Assembly: GCA_030562195.1 (NCBI GenBank)
Contig: JAUJPP010000005.1
Coordinates: forward strand, 36,319,106 to 36,383,105
Length of the DNA stretch: 64,000 nt
Source: Nipponacmea schrenckii
Taxonomy: Eukaryota; Mollusca; Gastropoda; Lottiidae
Direction: 5' to 3'
This document shows, in pieces, positions 27,093 through 38,163 of this stretch. The stretch's first letter is position 1. Each line of letters opens with the position of its first letter. The notes under the pieces were generated by a model. The model made no database searches. It was not told the DNA's origin and saw only the letters and a list, made by a program, of their open reading frames with translations. The translations under genes and the position numbers were made by a program.

Positions 27093-27118
27093 TATATTAT
27101 TATTATTATTATTATTAT
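27093..27118. repeat. (TTA)n microsatellite
   Basis: Uninterrupted run of about eight ATT units. Confidence 0.85.
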
Positions 27119-29333
27119 GGATCTGTAAAAGTGCTATGTATAAAGACTCTGGTGTCAAGGAGCAACAAAGTTGCTAAAAGAAGTTCTTTATTATAAATTC
27201 ATTGTAGTTTCAATAAATATTTGTTTGGAGAAAAAATAAACAAGGGAAGACTGTGATGTCATTTAATAGTACCAGTGAATGTTAAGGTGAATGATTTCCC
27301 TCTAATCAATGGAAGAGTTAATTAAGCCAAGCCTGATTCTGTGCATTCAGTTTTTATTTTCTGGTCATAAGGATTGTGGACCTCTCTTTAAAATAACAGA
27401 TTATTTACTAACCTCCAAATCTCTCTTACATGTAATTGCAAAGTTTGCATTTACCATGTAAATAAAATGATGGCTTGAAAAGATGAACTCAAAATGACAT
27501 CACAGTCAAACTAATGTCTTCCCTTCTTTATCAAGAAAAATTTTGTTTAGATGTTACTGTATCTATGCCTTTATAAGTATGCTGTTAAGAATTACACTGT
27601 TCAGACGATTCTTAGGCTCGTCTGAATTTGAGAAAAATCATGCAACAAACCAATTTGCTAAGCAAATAAAATAGACTCAAATTTGGGAGGAAATGACATC
27701 ATAGTTCTTTTTTTAACTCACCAAATGACAGTATTTGGAAGCAGAATGTAACATGTTTTTGAGAGATGTATATAAGACAGAGATACTACACAAAATGAAT
27801 GTCATTAAATGACATTACCGGTGTATGAGTTGTTAAGAAAATAATTTGAGAAAAAAATTGTCAAGTGTATTTTTTAATTTTTTGCTCATGTAGTAAAACA
27901 GTTTTTATTACCCTGTGATTAATGAAAAATGATAAAATGACATTTTTATTTTGGAGCTAAATGTGAAGAATATTTTTTATGATTATGCTGGTTTTACATG
28001 GAAAGGTATCACCTGCAAGTACAGAATTTCAGATTTATTTCTATAAATTTCATGCCTGGAGAATACATTAGCAATAAACAGCAAAAATTACACAACATGT
28101 GTTAGGGTGTGTAAAAAACACTTCTGTAGGTCATATAAAAAGGTATGAAAAGACAGGTACACCTTGCTGTACGCCTAATTAGAACTAATATTTGAAACAT
28201 ATGGTTTATTACAAACTTAAGCTGGCCACATGGTTTTTGATTGAAAATTTCTTAAGTAAAATTGTAAACAACTTGATTATTACCAAGGACACATATTTTT
28301 TTTTTAAAAAGTATGCATTTAATTCATTTCTTTGGAAACCTTCAAATGTGTTTCTGTACAAACAGGAAAATTGTTCAAGCAGAACTTGAAATTCCTACAA
28401 ATTATTTACATCAGACAAATCCAAAAGTGGTTGTTTTTATATTTTCATTTAAAGGGTCAATTTCTTAACTGAGTGAAAGTGAGGCCTGATACTGCTCACA
28501 TTGCAACCTATCCCTTAAGATATTGAACAATCATTTCATTTTTCATCAAAATAATTTCAATGTTTTTGTTATCTCAATTAAGAGATAAGAGTATTGAGAT
28601 GTAATGTCTATATTTCTGAGATAAGGTTTGTAATTGCTATTTATCATTATGGAAATTTACATATTTCGAACTTTTCACCTTATATAGATTTCTTATCCTT
28701 TGTATTGTCATTTCAGTTATATTCAAATATCATCTATTGCTACAAATAATCATTCATTCTATGTAAACCATGAAATGTTTATGGCATGAACACAATTAAA
28801 GCAAAACTCTCTAAGACATTATCATAAAGTTCTATTATTATACTACATCTTCTCAGAGTAGGTGCTTTACTAGTGATATATGTTTCAAATAAATAGCTAG
28901 AAAAATGTTCTTGTCTTGTCTCTATCCGCAGAGGTTGATTTTCAAAGATTTCTAGATTGATGGTTAAAGTGCTGACCATGGTGCTCCAAAGATGACTTTA
29001 TAGCAAAACTCACCCCTTAATCTTGGCCAGGCATGCAATATGTCCTAAAACATGAATCCTGTTCCATATTCCTTTGAAACCTTAAATGTGTTGCAGAAAC
29101 ACGAGGCATTGCATGACTGCCTGTTATGCAATATATCCTGAAAATAATTTCGATTGCAAAGTATGGTTCACCACAGGGACATAGCTTTAGTTCGTTTATG
29201 TGATTTCTTACCTCGCCCATCATTCTCAGACGAGCGACCGATCGACAGATCTGTCGATTGGGATGGTGCAAAATTACTTTACTGCTAATGTTATCGTTTA
29301 GTCTGAAGCGAAACGTATCAGCATCCACGAGAG

Positions 29334-30044
29334 TTACCTCCCATGCAGATTTGATGCCTTACCGATCATGCTCCGGACTTCTGATAAGCTGTAGTCCATC
29401 GGCTCAATTTCCGTTAGATCTAGTCCTTGTTTTGCGAGTTCATCTGCAATCTCATTTCCTTGTATGCCAGCATGAGACGGGATCCATGCCAGCTCGATTG
29501 ATTTGCCTTGACTATGTATTAATGAGCACGCTTGCCCGATTTCATCCACTAGCCCCGATTGGGAACACGAAGAGTCGTTGACAATCGACATCAGACTGCT
29601 AAGTGAGTCGCTTAATACTACATAATTTGGATTTTGGTGGCCTGCGGACTATTGCACCGCATAGAGGATTGCAAGCATCTTTGAAGTATACACCGAACAG
29701 TTAGTGGGTAGTCGCTTGATTATTCTTGTACTGCTCGAAGGGATATAAATCCCCAACCGAGTCGTACTATTTTCCGGGTTATGTGAACCATAAGTGTAGA
29801 TTCGGGTGCTTTCCGACCACCTAGCGTCCAAATGAGTTAAAGCGATCATCCGAGCGATGCAGTGATCGTCCCGTTTCTTATCCAATCTCGTAGCGAGAGA
29901 GGTGTCGACAAGAGGAGGCGTCCAAGGAGCAATCTGGGAGAGAGCAAACTCTCTGATGGGCAACCTATCTAGCCCATATTTTCGAACGGATTCCCGAACT
30001 GCCTGGACAAAGCTTATATTCTTTTTGACTTGCCTGAACCTCAT
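29334..30044 (-). pseudogene. LINE RNase H domain, broken
   Basis: RNase H would remove element RNA from the cDNA hybrid. It is split between two frames (29649-30044 and 29334-29591). The family's Thr-Asp-Gly-Ser start reads RIYTYGSHNPE here, with Tyr for the first catalytic Asp, and the Glu of the usual TAE-type motif reads YTSKMLAIL, with Lys. The last block is intact: WIPSHAGIQGNEIADELAKQ. Lost catalytic residues plus frameshifts mean no activity. Confidence 0.8.
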
Positions 30045-30565
30045 GATCTCGAGTCAGGTGGGAGATGATTCTACAAGGTGCTTGATTTTTGACCAGTATC
30101 TTAGAGCTTGCTCCTCTCTTTGGAGTTTGAGAGGGACCTCACCAACATCTTGGAGTAGCGACCCCCGTTTTTATTCCGATACCTCCTCCGGTGGCTATGC
30201 GGAGTGCTTTGTGCTGTATTATATCAAGTTTATGCAGAAGCATTGGTCTAGCAGTCATGAATGCCTGTGAACCGTAGTCCAAGATGGGTCGGATCAGCGC
30301 ACGATAGATCATCATGAGCGTCATCACATTGGCACTTCATTCATTGCCAGATATGTTTCTCATTAATTTCAGCAAATCTTGGCACCTGTGTTTGATATTT
30401 GTGATGTGGTATCCCCATGTGAGTTCCCTATAGAAAGTAGCTTGGTTTCACCGACGAATCGGATAGGCTCGCCATCCAAAACTAGTCGCATGTCGGTCAC
30501 CTGTGGGTCTACGCAGACCAACATTCCCACCGTTTTGGCTTTGGATATTCTAAATCCCCAGTCAT

Positions 30566-31345
30566 TTACCCACTTTGCAAAGCGATCCAAGCATAGTTGC
30601 ATCCGTATTTGCTTGTGTTTAAGTAACCATTCCTCCAAAAAGTGCTGTCGTCAGCAAACATCGCGATCTGACATTTATTTGACAGGTATTTGTAGTTGCG
30701 GATATCATTGACCATTATGCTAAACAAGGTGGGGCTAATGACTGAGCCTTGTGGCGTGCCATTTTCCACACTGAATTCATCGCTGAAACTCTTTCCTGTG
30801 GTTACACGTGTCTTCCTATCCGCAAGAAAACTTGCTATCCAGTTGTGCATACCACCACCTATTCCTAGTTGGCGCAGCTTGTGCAATAATCCATCTGTCC
30901 AGACCAAATCAAAAGCTTTTGTTAAGTCTACGAACACAGCACAGAGGGAACCAGAACTGTTTAATGTCTTAGACATTGTGTGTTGTAGTCTAACAATTTG
31001 ATCCGCCGTAGATCTGAGCTTTCTGAAACCACTTTGATTATTGTCTAGAAGATTATTTCTGTCCAGGAAACACCGAAGACGATTTGTTATCATCGTTTCG
31101 AGGATTTTGCAAAAGGTGGATGTAAGGCTAACGGGTCTGTAAGACTCCGTTTCTGCGGGATCTTTTCCAGCCTTTAGGATAGGTAAAATGGATGCCGTTT
31201 TCCATTTTGTCGGTAAGTGGCCATTGTTCCAATATTCATTAAATAGTTCCAGGAGGATTTTCGAAGCTTCGGGAGGCAATTTCCTCAACATCGAATACTT
31301 GACATCATCTTCCCCCGCTGCACTGTCCTTTTTGGACGAGAGAGA
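30566..31345 (-). pseudogene. LINE reverse transcriptase fragment
   Basis: Reverse transcriptase of a non-LTR retrotransposon, which copies element RNA at the target site. Motifs read in order: LTKAFDLVW (first catalytic Asp), NGTPQGSVISPTLF (motif B), and FADDSTFW (the FADD form of the YADD box). QSGFRKLRSTADQIVRLQ and ESYRPVSLTS are upstream LINE landmarks. The catalytic Asp residues are intact, but a frameshift near 30600-30640 moves the thumb region into another frame (30369-30638). The copy is therefore dead. Confidence 0.88.
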
Positions 31346-31346
31346 C

Positions 31347-32662
31347 CTATGACCTATAAGCGAGGTGCTGTTTTAAATTAATGACCATATTAAATGGCTT
31401 TACAATGAAACTATTAAGCAACATGAGTATTATAAAAACAAACGAATTAAAAGACTCCTCAACATGTTCAAGAAACCTCCAACGGTTGCCAGCAAACACA
31501 GCCGATTTCATCATATTTTTACAATAAATTTTATAAAAATTGTTATAAATGACACAACTTTCTCAGTCAACTGCTGGACATAAAAGAAAAGAAATCTGAC
31601 CACCAAGTGAAATAGTAGTTAAAGGTACGTAACTCTGTTAAAGCATATAATTTTTTTGTAATCATATCTATAGAGGCTTCTGGGAATAAAAAACAGGTTG
31701 ATTCCGTGTAATATAATCGGTATTACCGATATTTTAGGCACTTCATTGAATCAAAACAAAATTCAAGATATTAGATTAAATTACGAGGTAACCCCATGTG
31801 ATGTTATCAGACCCCCTGAAGGCTTCAAGTGTCACGACTCTAAATTAAAAGCAAAATCCAAAATAATGTAATTGCGATTTTCTTAATATTTCATGGTGTA
31901 ATTGGCAGTGCATCATAAGTTCCATGCACTCACCTGGTATCATTAATTGTGTAATCCAAATTTAACCGTAATATTTCCACGTTTTATATTCACTTCGCGG
32001 TGGCACAATCAAGTGACTTACCAATTAAGAAGAAACGCTAATACATGTATATTCAAACTAACCTAGTTTGATTCAGTTTTATGGAAAGAGTTGTCGTTAA
32101 CTGTTTTACTGTGCAACTCATACCTGAAAAAACCTCGTAGAATCTAACTCTAAATCTTAATCTCTCCTTAGTTAGTTAGTATGTTACCTTAAATATATCT
32201 ATGCTAATAGAACCAGCTGACAGAGGTATGGTCAAAGACTATTTTGTACACAAGTAAATAAAGGGGATATTCTGTTACATCTGTAAAATATATTGCTACG
32301 GATGTGTAGTTTTGTATCCTGACATACATTCAAATATGTAAAATGTTATTCTTTTATTTAAGAACCATACGATTGAAATGCATATTTTATGTTTTAACTT
32401 TTACATGGGACTGTTAAAAATATCAGCGATATCAGTAGATGTTTTACCAATCACGCACCTGTTGTTCAATGCAATTAGGTTTGTCTGTGTCATTTCTATT
32501 TTTGAACTTTAAATTTCAAAATTAATGTAGGAAGGTTCCACAAAATGCATGGACAATAGCACCATATGACACATTACAACAATTAACAAAATGCAATAAC
32601 CATTTATATCTTCCTCCCAGCAATCGTATGTTATTGGTAATCACATTCGACATTGAGCCGCC
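31347..32662. other. Intergenic stretch, nothing clear
   Basis: AT-rich DNA between the LINE and the first rolling-stone-like gene. No coding exon, repeat array or RNA gene was seen. Confidence 0.5.
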
Positions 32663-32743
32663 ATGGGACTATTTCGGAAAGAATTTTTGTTGAAAAACTA
32701 TCTAGTAAAATATAAATCTGTGGAACCTTTTTACAAACCACAG
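32663..32743 (+). CDS. Rolling-stone-like A, exon 1
   Basis: First coding exon, 27 codons: MGLFRKEFLLKNYLVKYKSV and then EPFYKPQ, followed by donor GTATAG. The start sits in a textbook Kozak context, GCCGCCATGG, striking in AT-rich DNA. It was found by looking for the family's N-terminal pattern (Lys/Ser-Glu-Phe, Asn, then ..F...Gln before Trp). It ends in phase 0 and joins the exon at 34075 to give ..YKPQ|WKWP. Paralogues B and C have the same exon form. Confidence 0.8.
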
Positions 32744-34074
32744 GTATAGTGTAAACATTTATTATACTGTATTATACGATTACAGTGGTTGTGGCTTTAT
32801 ATTACGATATTGCCGAGTACATCTGGTGTTCTGAAAATCTTGGTGAAACATTTTATAAGATAGTTCCGTCCAATGGTTTTTATGGGTTCTCGCCTTTACC
32901 GGATCATCTAGAGAGTTTATTGAGCTATAATGGATCCCCCATCGTTCGCCTAGATTACTATTAGATCTCGTTTGAGCATCTTCGAACGCAGTGATCGCCC
33001 TTGTAGCACCAATAGAGACTTGAATCGCAAACTGAGCGATAGCTGATTGTACTAGGTCGCATTGGCCAAAGACCATTCAGTCGCCATCGTATCTCACAGA
33101 TCGTCCACAAACGATGAGATCTTTTCCGCTCCTTCCGCATAGATCGCCGTCAGTAGGAGGTTGTTAGACCTTCGACAGTTCTTAAAAGGGATAAAAGGTC
33201 TTAGGATGCACTCGTCCTATAGCTAATTTTTTGTGTTTAATATTGACTATTAGTTAAATAAGTAGCCCTGTACGTCCCACAAATTATCAATTTTCAAAAA
33301 GCATTTTTAAAAAAAGAGTGAGCAAGAGATCCGTTCATTTTTACAAAAAGCATCTGGGGGTAATCAACTCTACACCATGAAAAGGAACTCCCGTCCATGC
33401 GCAAGCGCAACGGCAATCATTTTCTGGTGTAAAAACAAATATTCCCAATGATTAATATTCGTTGAATATTTTGTCAGTGTTGGAAAATTCATTCAGAATT
33501 CTATGAATTTTTCTCGGTCTTCCGTGAATTTAAATATCGTACATTATCCGACGATTCAGGAGTCGACGTTAAAAACGAAGGAAATATCCCATGTAAGAGT
33601 TACTTCCCTTTATAATTACAACGGTCTCGCCATTTGAAACTCGCTTGATGGACCTATCAAGCGTTTTATAATTAACTACTTGATTTTGTGGATTTATTGG
33701 ATTATTGATAAATTTTTATGTTTAGATTTGACAAAGGATATGTCCATCGATGGATGTTTACTGTTATTGGCTAAGTTTGAGTGAAACTAAAGTTTTAAGT
33801 CCCTTCTAAGATCTATTATCCCTTAACACAGAACGAAACAGTTTAAAGAGTAAGAAAATAATTAGTTTCAATCCATCCCTACCCATGCTAATCTTGAAGT
33901 TCCTTGTTTACTCGTCGTTGGTCACCAAACCTTTAAAGGAGCACATGGGTGTGACTTTAATGGTCAACCTTCAACTCCCCTTAGCAACAGGTTATAATTG
34001 CCTAGATTTGTCAAATATAAGTGTACCTTTAAAGAAATCTTAACATAATAAATGTGTTGTTTTGTTTATTTCAG
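32744..34074. other. Intron of rolling-stone-like A
   Basis: 1.3-kb intron. Its part at about 32790-33240 is richer in GC than the surroundings and contains broken frames, which suggests an old transposon remnant I cannot name. The rest shows nothing. Confidence 0.5.
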
Positions 34075-34830
34075 TGGAAATGGCCGGTTTGGGTTATGCT
34101 AGTGTACCGAGGAATTTTTGCTTTCTACACAGTATTTGGTTTGATCTATTACTTGGTTTACCGTCAGGATCTCAAACATCCAACCATTTTGTATTTAGCA
34201 ACGTGGGCATATATCGCCTTGACGTTATACCATCTCATAGCACTAATTGTTACCAGCTATATTTATGCCAAATCCACAAAGGATGAAAAAACAGAAAACA
34301 TTCCACTGACAACCGGAAGTGTCAGCTACGATCGAATTGACGAAGAGGACACAACAGCGACTAAGAAGGATTCGTTACCATGGTACGTCATCATTACCTG
34401 GCTACTAGCGAATATCTCCTACACTTCTGCAATAACTGTAACAACGGTGTTCTACTTCGCACTGTTTCCTCTTGGTGGTGTGAATACAGATATGGAAGAC
34501 GTCAACATCCATGTATTTAATACTGTACTGGTTCTGATAGATGTGTCCATCACAGCTGTACCAGTACGTCTGTACCATGTGTCATACACCATAATAGCTG
34601 GTGGAGTGTACTCTGTTATGTATGAAATCTACTGGAATGTCAATAAGAGTCGGAATGTCCTATATCCTGGATTACTTGATTGGAATAAACCAGAAATAGC
34701 CACTATGGTCAACTTCACTCTGCTGTTTATTGTACTTCCCTTATTACAATTCATGTTTTTTGGCTTTTTCCGACTCCGCCTCTTCATATTTGAGAAGATT
34801 TATAAGCATAAATATGAACACGAACCATAA
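34075..34830 (+). CDS. Rolling-stone-like A, main exon
   Basis: Multi-pass membrane protein of the rolling stone family; the founding Drosophila member is needed for myoblast fusion. With exon 1 the protein is 278 residues. About six hydrophobic segments follow one another: VMLVYRGIFAFYTVFG, YLATWAYIALTLYHLIALIV, a segment around WYVIITWLLANISYT, the NTVLVLIDVSIT segment, one around the Tyr-rich YEIYW, and FTLLFIVLPLLQFMFFGFF. Family landmarks are the start WKWPVWVMLVYR, LATWAY, VNIHVFNT, PVRLYH and LDWNKPE. A polar loop sits between segments 2 and 3. The stop is TAA. The exon begins directly after TTTATTTCAG. Confidence 0.9.
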   Translation, partial: WKWPVWVMLVYRGIFAFYTVFGLIYYLVYRQDLKHPTILYLATWAYIALTLYHLIALIVTSYIYAKSTKDEKTENIPLTTGSVSYDRIDEEDTTATKKDSLPWYVIITWLLANISYTSAITVTTVFYFALFPLGGVNTDMEDVNIHVFNTVLVLIDVSITAVPVRLYHVSYTIIAGGVYSVMYEIYWNVNKSRNVLYPGLLDWNKPEIATMVNFTLLFIVLPLLQFMFFGFFRLRLFIFEKIYKHKYEHEP

Positions 34831-35000
34831 TGTTTTATTTGATATACTTATAAATCTGTTGATGATTTGAAATAATTTGTTATATTTTTAGCTGTCATTT
34901 TTTAGCACTGCGTTTTTTCGTGTTTCACATACTTTTGTCGTATCAAAAGTTAAGCGCATCAAAAAGAGATTCTATGATAAACTAGTGTGAATATCACAAC
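34831..35000. other. Short intergenic gap, nothing seen
   Basis: 3' flank of rolling-stone-like A. No canonical AATAAA is visible close to the stop codon. Confidence 0.5.
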
Positions 35001-35039
35001 CTATTTATATGTATGCAATATTCTTGGTACCCTTGATTC

Positions 35040-36330
35040 CTCGAAAGCACATTCGATTTCTCTATAAATCAGGTGATAAACACGACAGTAAAAATTATAG
35101 ACCCACCCCACTCTTCTCTCTACTCGATAAAGTTTTTTCGAAAATGCAACAACTTCTTTATTGAAAACAAAATCATTTGTGACAGACAATCTGGATTCAG
35201 ACAAGGAGATTAAAAAAACTCACATAATTTTACGATTATATTAGTTAGTCTCTAGATATAGGGGGAAAAAATTAAGTCTGCCTTTTGTGACATAAGTAAA
35301 GCATTTGATAGGGTCTGGCACGAGGATTTTATCTTCGAACCCCACCAAAATGGAATCCGAGATAATCTATCAAAACTTATTCGAGAAAACTTATGTAACA
35401 TTTCAATATGTAAAAAAATACAAAACTCTTCTTCAACTCCCTTACCTGTTTCAGCTGGTGTTCTAAAGGTGTCGGTTCTCAGCCCGTTGCTTTTCTTGTA
35501 TATATAAATAATATAGTTAATGATATAGATTCCAATATTCAATTGTTTGCAGATATCACCTCCTTGTATCTTATTATCGAAAAACCTGTGACTTGTCAAA
35601 ATATTATGGAAAATGATTTAAAATCTATTATCCTTCCTTAGACTGGAAGGTATCTTTGAATGCCTTAAAAACTAATTTCTCTTACTTTCAGCAAGAAAAA
35701 ACACCCGTCCCTCTTTACCCTACAATTTCAAATTCAGATTTGTCTGATTCTAATTCTCGTCAGCTTGCACTTGTTTCTGTAAAAGGGCAAGTAATAAACT
35801 TAACATCTATATTCAAAGAGCATAGAACATAACCTTGACCCCATAGTAGCTGGGAAATAAATATCCAGCGCACGTGTATTTTTTGAGAGGCAATTAGTAA
35901 GTTTATTATGTTTAAGCTCACGTGGTATACGTCTTGTTGGTTAAATTTTGTATACTAGAACTTTGTTCAGTACATGCATTATGAGGATATTTATTTGTTA
36001 GCCTTCACTGTTGTCTGTTTATTCAAGACGTTGTCTGTTTATGCACAGCTAGTATGGGGGAAACTGATGAAAATCTGGACATTTTGTCATTCCCATCTGA
36101 TTCGGATTAAGCCGAATAGTTACAGGATCAGACCCAAAAAGCGGCACCGTACCTTTACAGATCATTCTCTCTCGTCTCCACAATTTAAAGAGTGAACTAA
36201 ATTACCCTATATTTATTTCACAGATTTCAGAAGATCCAAAATACTCCTGTGGTAACCCCATGGAGGATTCTTACGATTATTTCATCGCTTGTCCCAAGTA
36301 AAGAAAGGAACGGCAAGAAATCATAACTAA
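35040..36330 (+). mobile_element. Decayed LINE (CR1/L2-like), plus strand
   Basis: The three forward frames together give the order of a CR1/L2-type LINE. First comes KNYRPTPLFSLLDKVF, then a broken QSGFR block, then CDISKAFDRVWHED (RT motif A), then QLFADITSLYLI, where Ile replaces the second Asp of the FADD box. Near 36230-36300 lies the C-terminal Cys block DPKYSCGNPMEDSYDYFIAC. Several stops and shifts interrupt it. Family placement rests on motif style only. The right boundary is uncertain and may reach about 36610. Confidence 0.72.
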
Positions 36331-36619
36331 TCTTCCTCATAACTTTAAAATGTAAATTTCAACTAATGACTGACCCTGTTCTGCCATTCAGATTCGGGAT
36401 TGGAATTAATTTATTTATACTTTTATCTATTCATTTATTTATTTTCCAGTTAAAATATTTTCGTATTATTATACTTTTTGAAAATATTCTTTCAAACTTC
36501 AGGGGAAATGATTAAAATAACCTATGCTTGTTTTTAAATTGTTTTTTTGTAACATTTATTTTGATTGTTATTTACCCAACCCTTTTCAGTCTTTCGGGAC
36601 TGTAGATTCTATTTCATCC

Positions 36620-38073
36620 CATATATAGCACCAACAACCAAGAAGCTTGAAGGGGCCTTTCAGTCATTTATTAACTAGATATTTATCAAAATGAACAAAA
36701 ACAATGGAATCTTCCATTGACCCTGAACTATGTGACCTTCAAACTCGGGAATCCCCTTTGAACAGTGAACAGCATGGTCCGAGACATTTCTTTTTGTAAG
36801 TATCATTTTGATAGATAGTGATATAATTATCTGGTTTTGATTAATTAGAATTTTTTCTCCTGGTAGTGTATGTCACAGGTAACATCAAGAAAACTAAATT
36901 TTGATCATGTTTTATTTGGCTATAATTTGTAAGTCATTTTATCAACGGGGCTTGATGGTGCCGCTGGTTTACCCTCTCGGACTACATGGTCCCACTGGAC
37001 GTCTAAAACACGGTCTCTTGTCTATTAAATATTGCAATTACCAGTAATTATGCAGTTATCGATGTTTATATTTACAGAATATTAATAAGATGTCGAAAAG
37101 ATAATATGATCTAAATCACTAAATTAGTTTTTAACGAAACCTAATCTTCAGATTCTGATTAAGAGTGCGAAAAATTCTTATGCAACTAATAAGCTCGTGG
37201 ACTGAAAAGGGTTACTTAATAAATATTGATATCGTATTAAGAATACGTCATTTTCAAACGTTGACAGACATTTAATGTGATCGCAAGGAACGACAACTTT
37301 GTATGAGAGAATGTGATTTTTACATCTTTCCAGCAATGAAACACGAGAACATTGACTGTATCTGATTAAAATGATTATTACAATGATGTAGCCTACACTA
37401 TTGAATGGAATATACTGTAAAGGATTAGCCTACTTAAAAGAAAGGTATTGCCATTTTGTTTGAATGCAAGAGATATACATCTTTAATACATGAATGTAAG
37501 TTATAGGATAATAATAGTCTGACAATAAAGAACAAACTTTCACGCAACACGAGACAGTAAAGTTGATCCTGAACTTACTTTATTTAATTAGGAACAACTT
37601 GGTATGAGTTGTTCTCTAGACAGAGTGATTAGAGTTAACAAGAGATCTACTCTATTACTTCTTGCAGGAATTCTAATAATATCACATCATCGCTTCGTTT
37701 CCATGTGAGCATGACAGGCGATCACCATTTATACATCAATCCATTATAATATAATATAAGATTAGTTATTTTCTATTTATATCATCAGAAGGGTGAATAC
37801 TTATTCATTTAACAGTAAGTGCATTGTAAATGTACTATAGAAATATTCATGCATTTGAAGTCAAGAAAAAGCACGATAAGTTTTTTAAGTTGGCCTACTA
37901 GTATTAAATTCTATGTATGTACAAGGCGCGGATTATATAATAAATGAAATAATGAAACCAGACCATTTCAAACGCTTGTGTAGAGAGATTATATTTGAAC
38001 AAGGTTAGCGTGAGTACTCGTCATTGAAGTAAATTTAATCAAACCGACTTTAGCTGGTGGATAGAACAGCGTC
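36620..38073. other. Intergenic stretch upstream of rolling-stone-like B
   Basis: AT-rich flank. No further gene, array or RNA gene was seen. Confidence 0.5.
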
Positions 38074-38163
38074 ATGTCTACTATTGATATACTCAAAAGT
38101 GAGTTTCAGCTTAAAAATTTTTGGTTATCCTTTCCTCATCAGCAACCATTCTATACCAGCCAG
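38074..38163 (+). CDS. Rolling-stone-like B, exon 1
   Basis: Thirty codons starting MSTIDILKSEFQLKNFWLSF and ending QQPFYTSQ, followed by donor GTGAGT. The pattern Lys-Ser-Glu-Phe..Asn-Phe..Phe..Gln matches exon 1 of paralogues A and C. It ends in phase 0 and joins ..TSQ|WKCPQW at 40354. A G at position -3 gives the start an adequate context. Confidence 0.8.

Larger units (their letters stand above)
22890..28999. other. Intergenic stretch without a supported gene
   Basis: About 6 kb of AT-rich DNA. I see only microsatellites (ATTC-type at 26158-26190, ATT-type at 27093-27118) and a 34-codon ATG frame at 23570-23674. There is no protein-family similarity or splice-consistent exon. Confidence 0.5.
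29017..31346 (-). mobile_element. 5'-truncated LINE with RT and RNase H, minus strand
   Basis: On the minus strand the pieces follow LINE ORF2 order. From the right edge come the pre-RT motif (KKDSAAGEDD), reverse transcriptase, thumb region (IYRALIRPILDYGSQAF), RNase H, and a C-terminal Cys motif (CPCGEPYF..YC) at 29100-29200. No apurinic endonuclease precedes the RT, so the copy is 5'-truncated near 31346. Frameshifts split it into at least five segments. A C-terminal RNase H is typical of I-type LINEs; that clade assignment is inference. The GC content is higher than in the flanks. Confidence 0.85.

Noticed and set aside
29258..30270. Plus-strand frames opposite the LINE
   Set aside because: They are antisense shadows of RNase H and C-terminal LINE sequence read on the minus strand.
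34062..34286. 74-codon frame inside rolling-stone-like A
   Set aside because: Shifted frame of the well-supported membrane protein exon.
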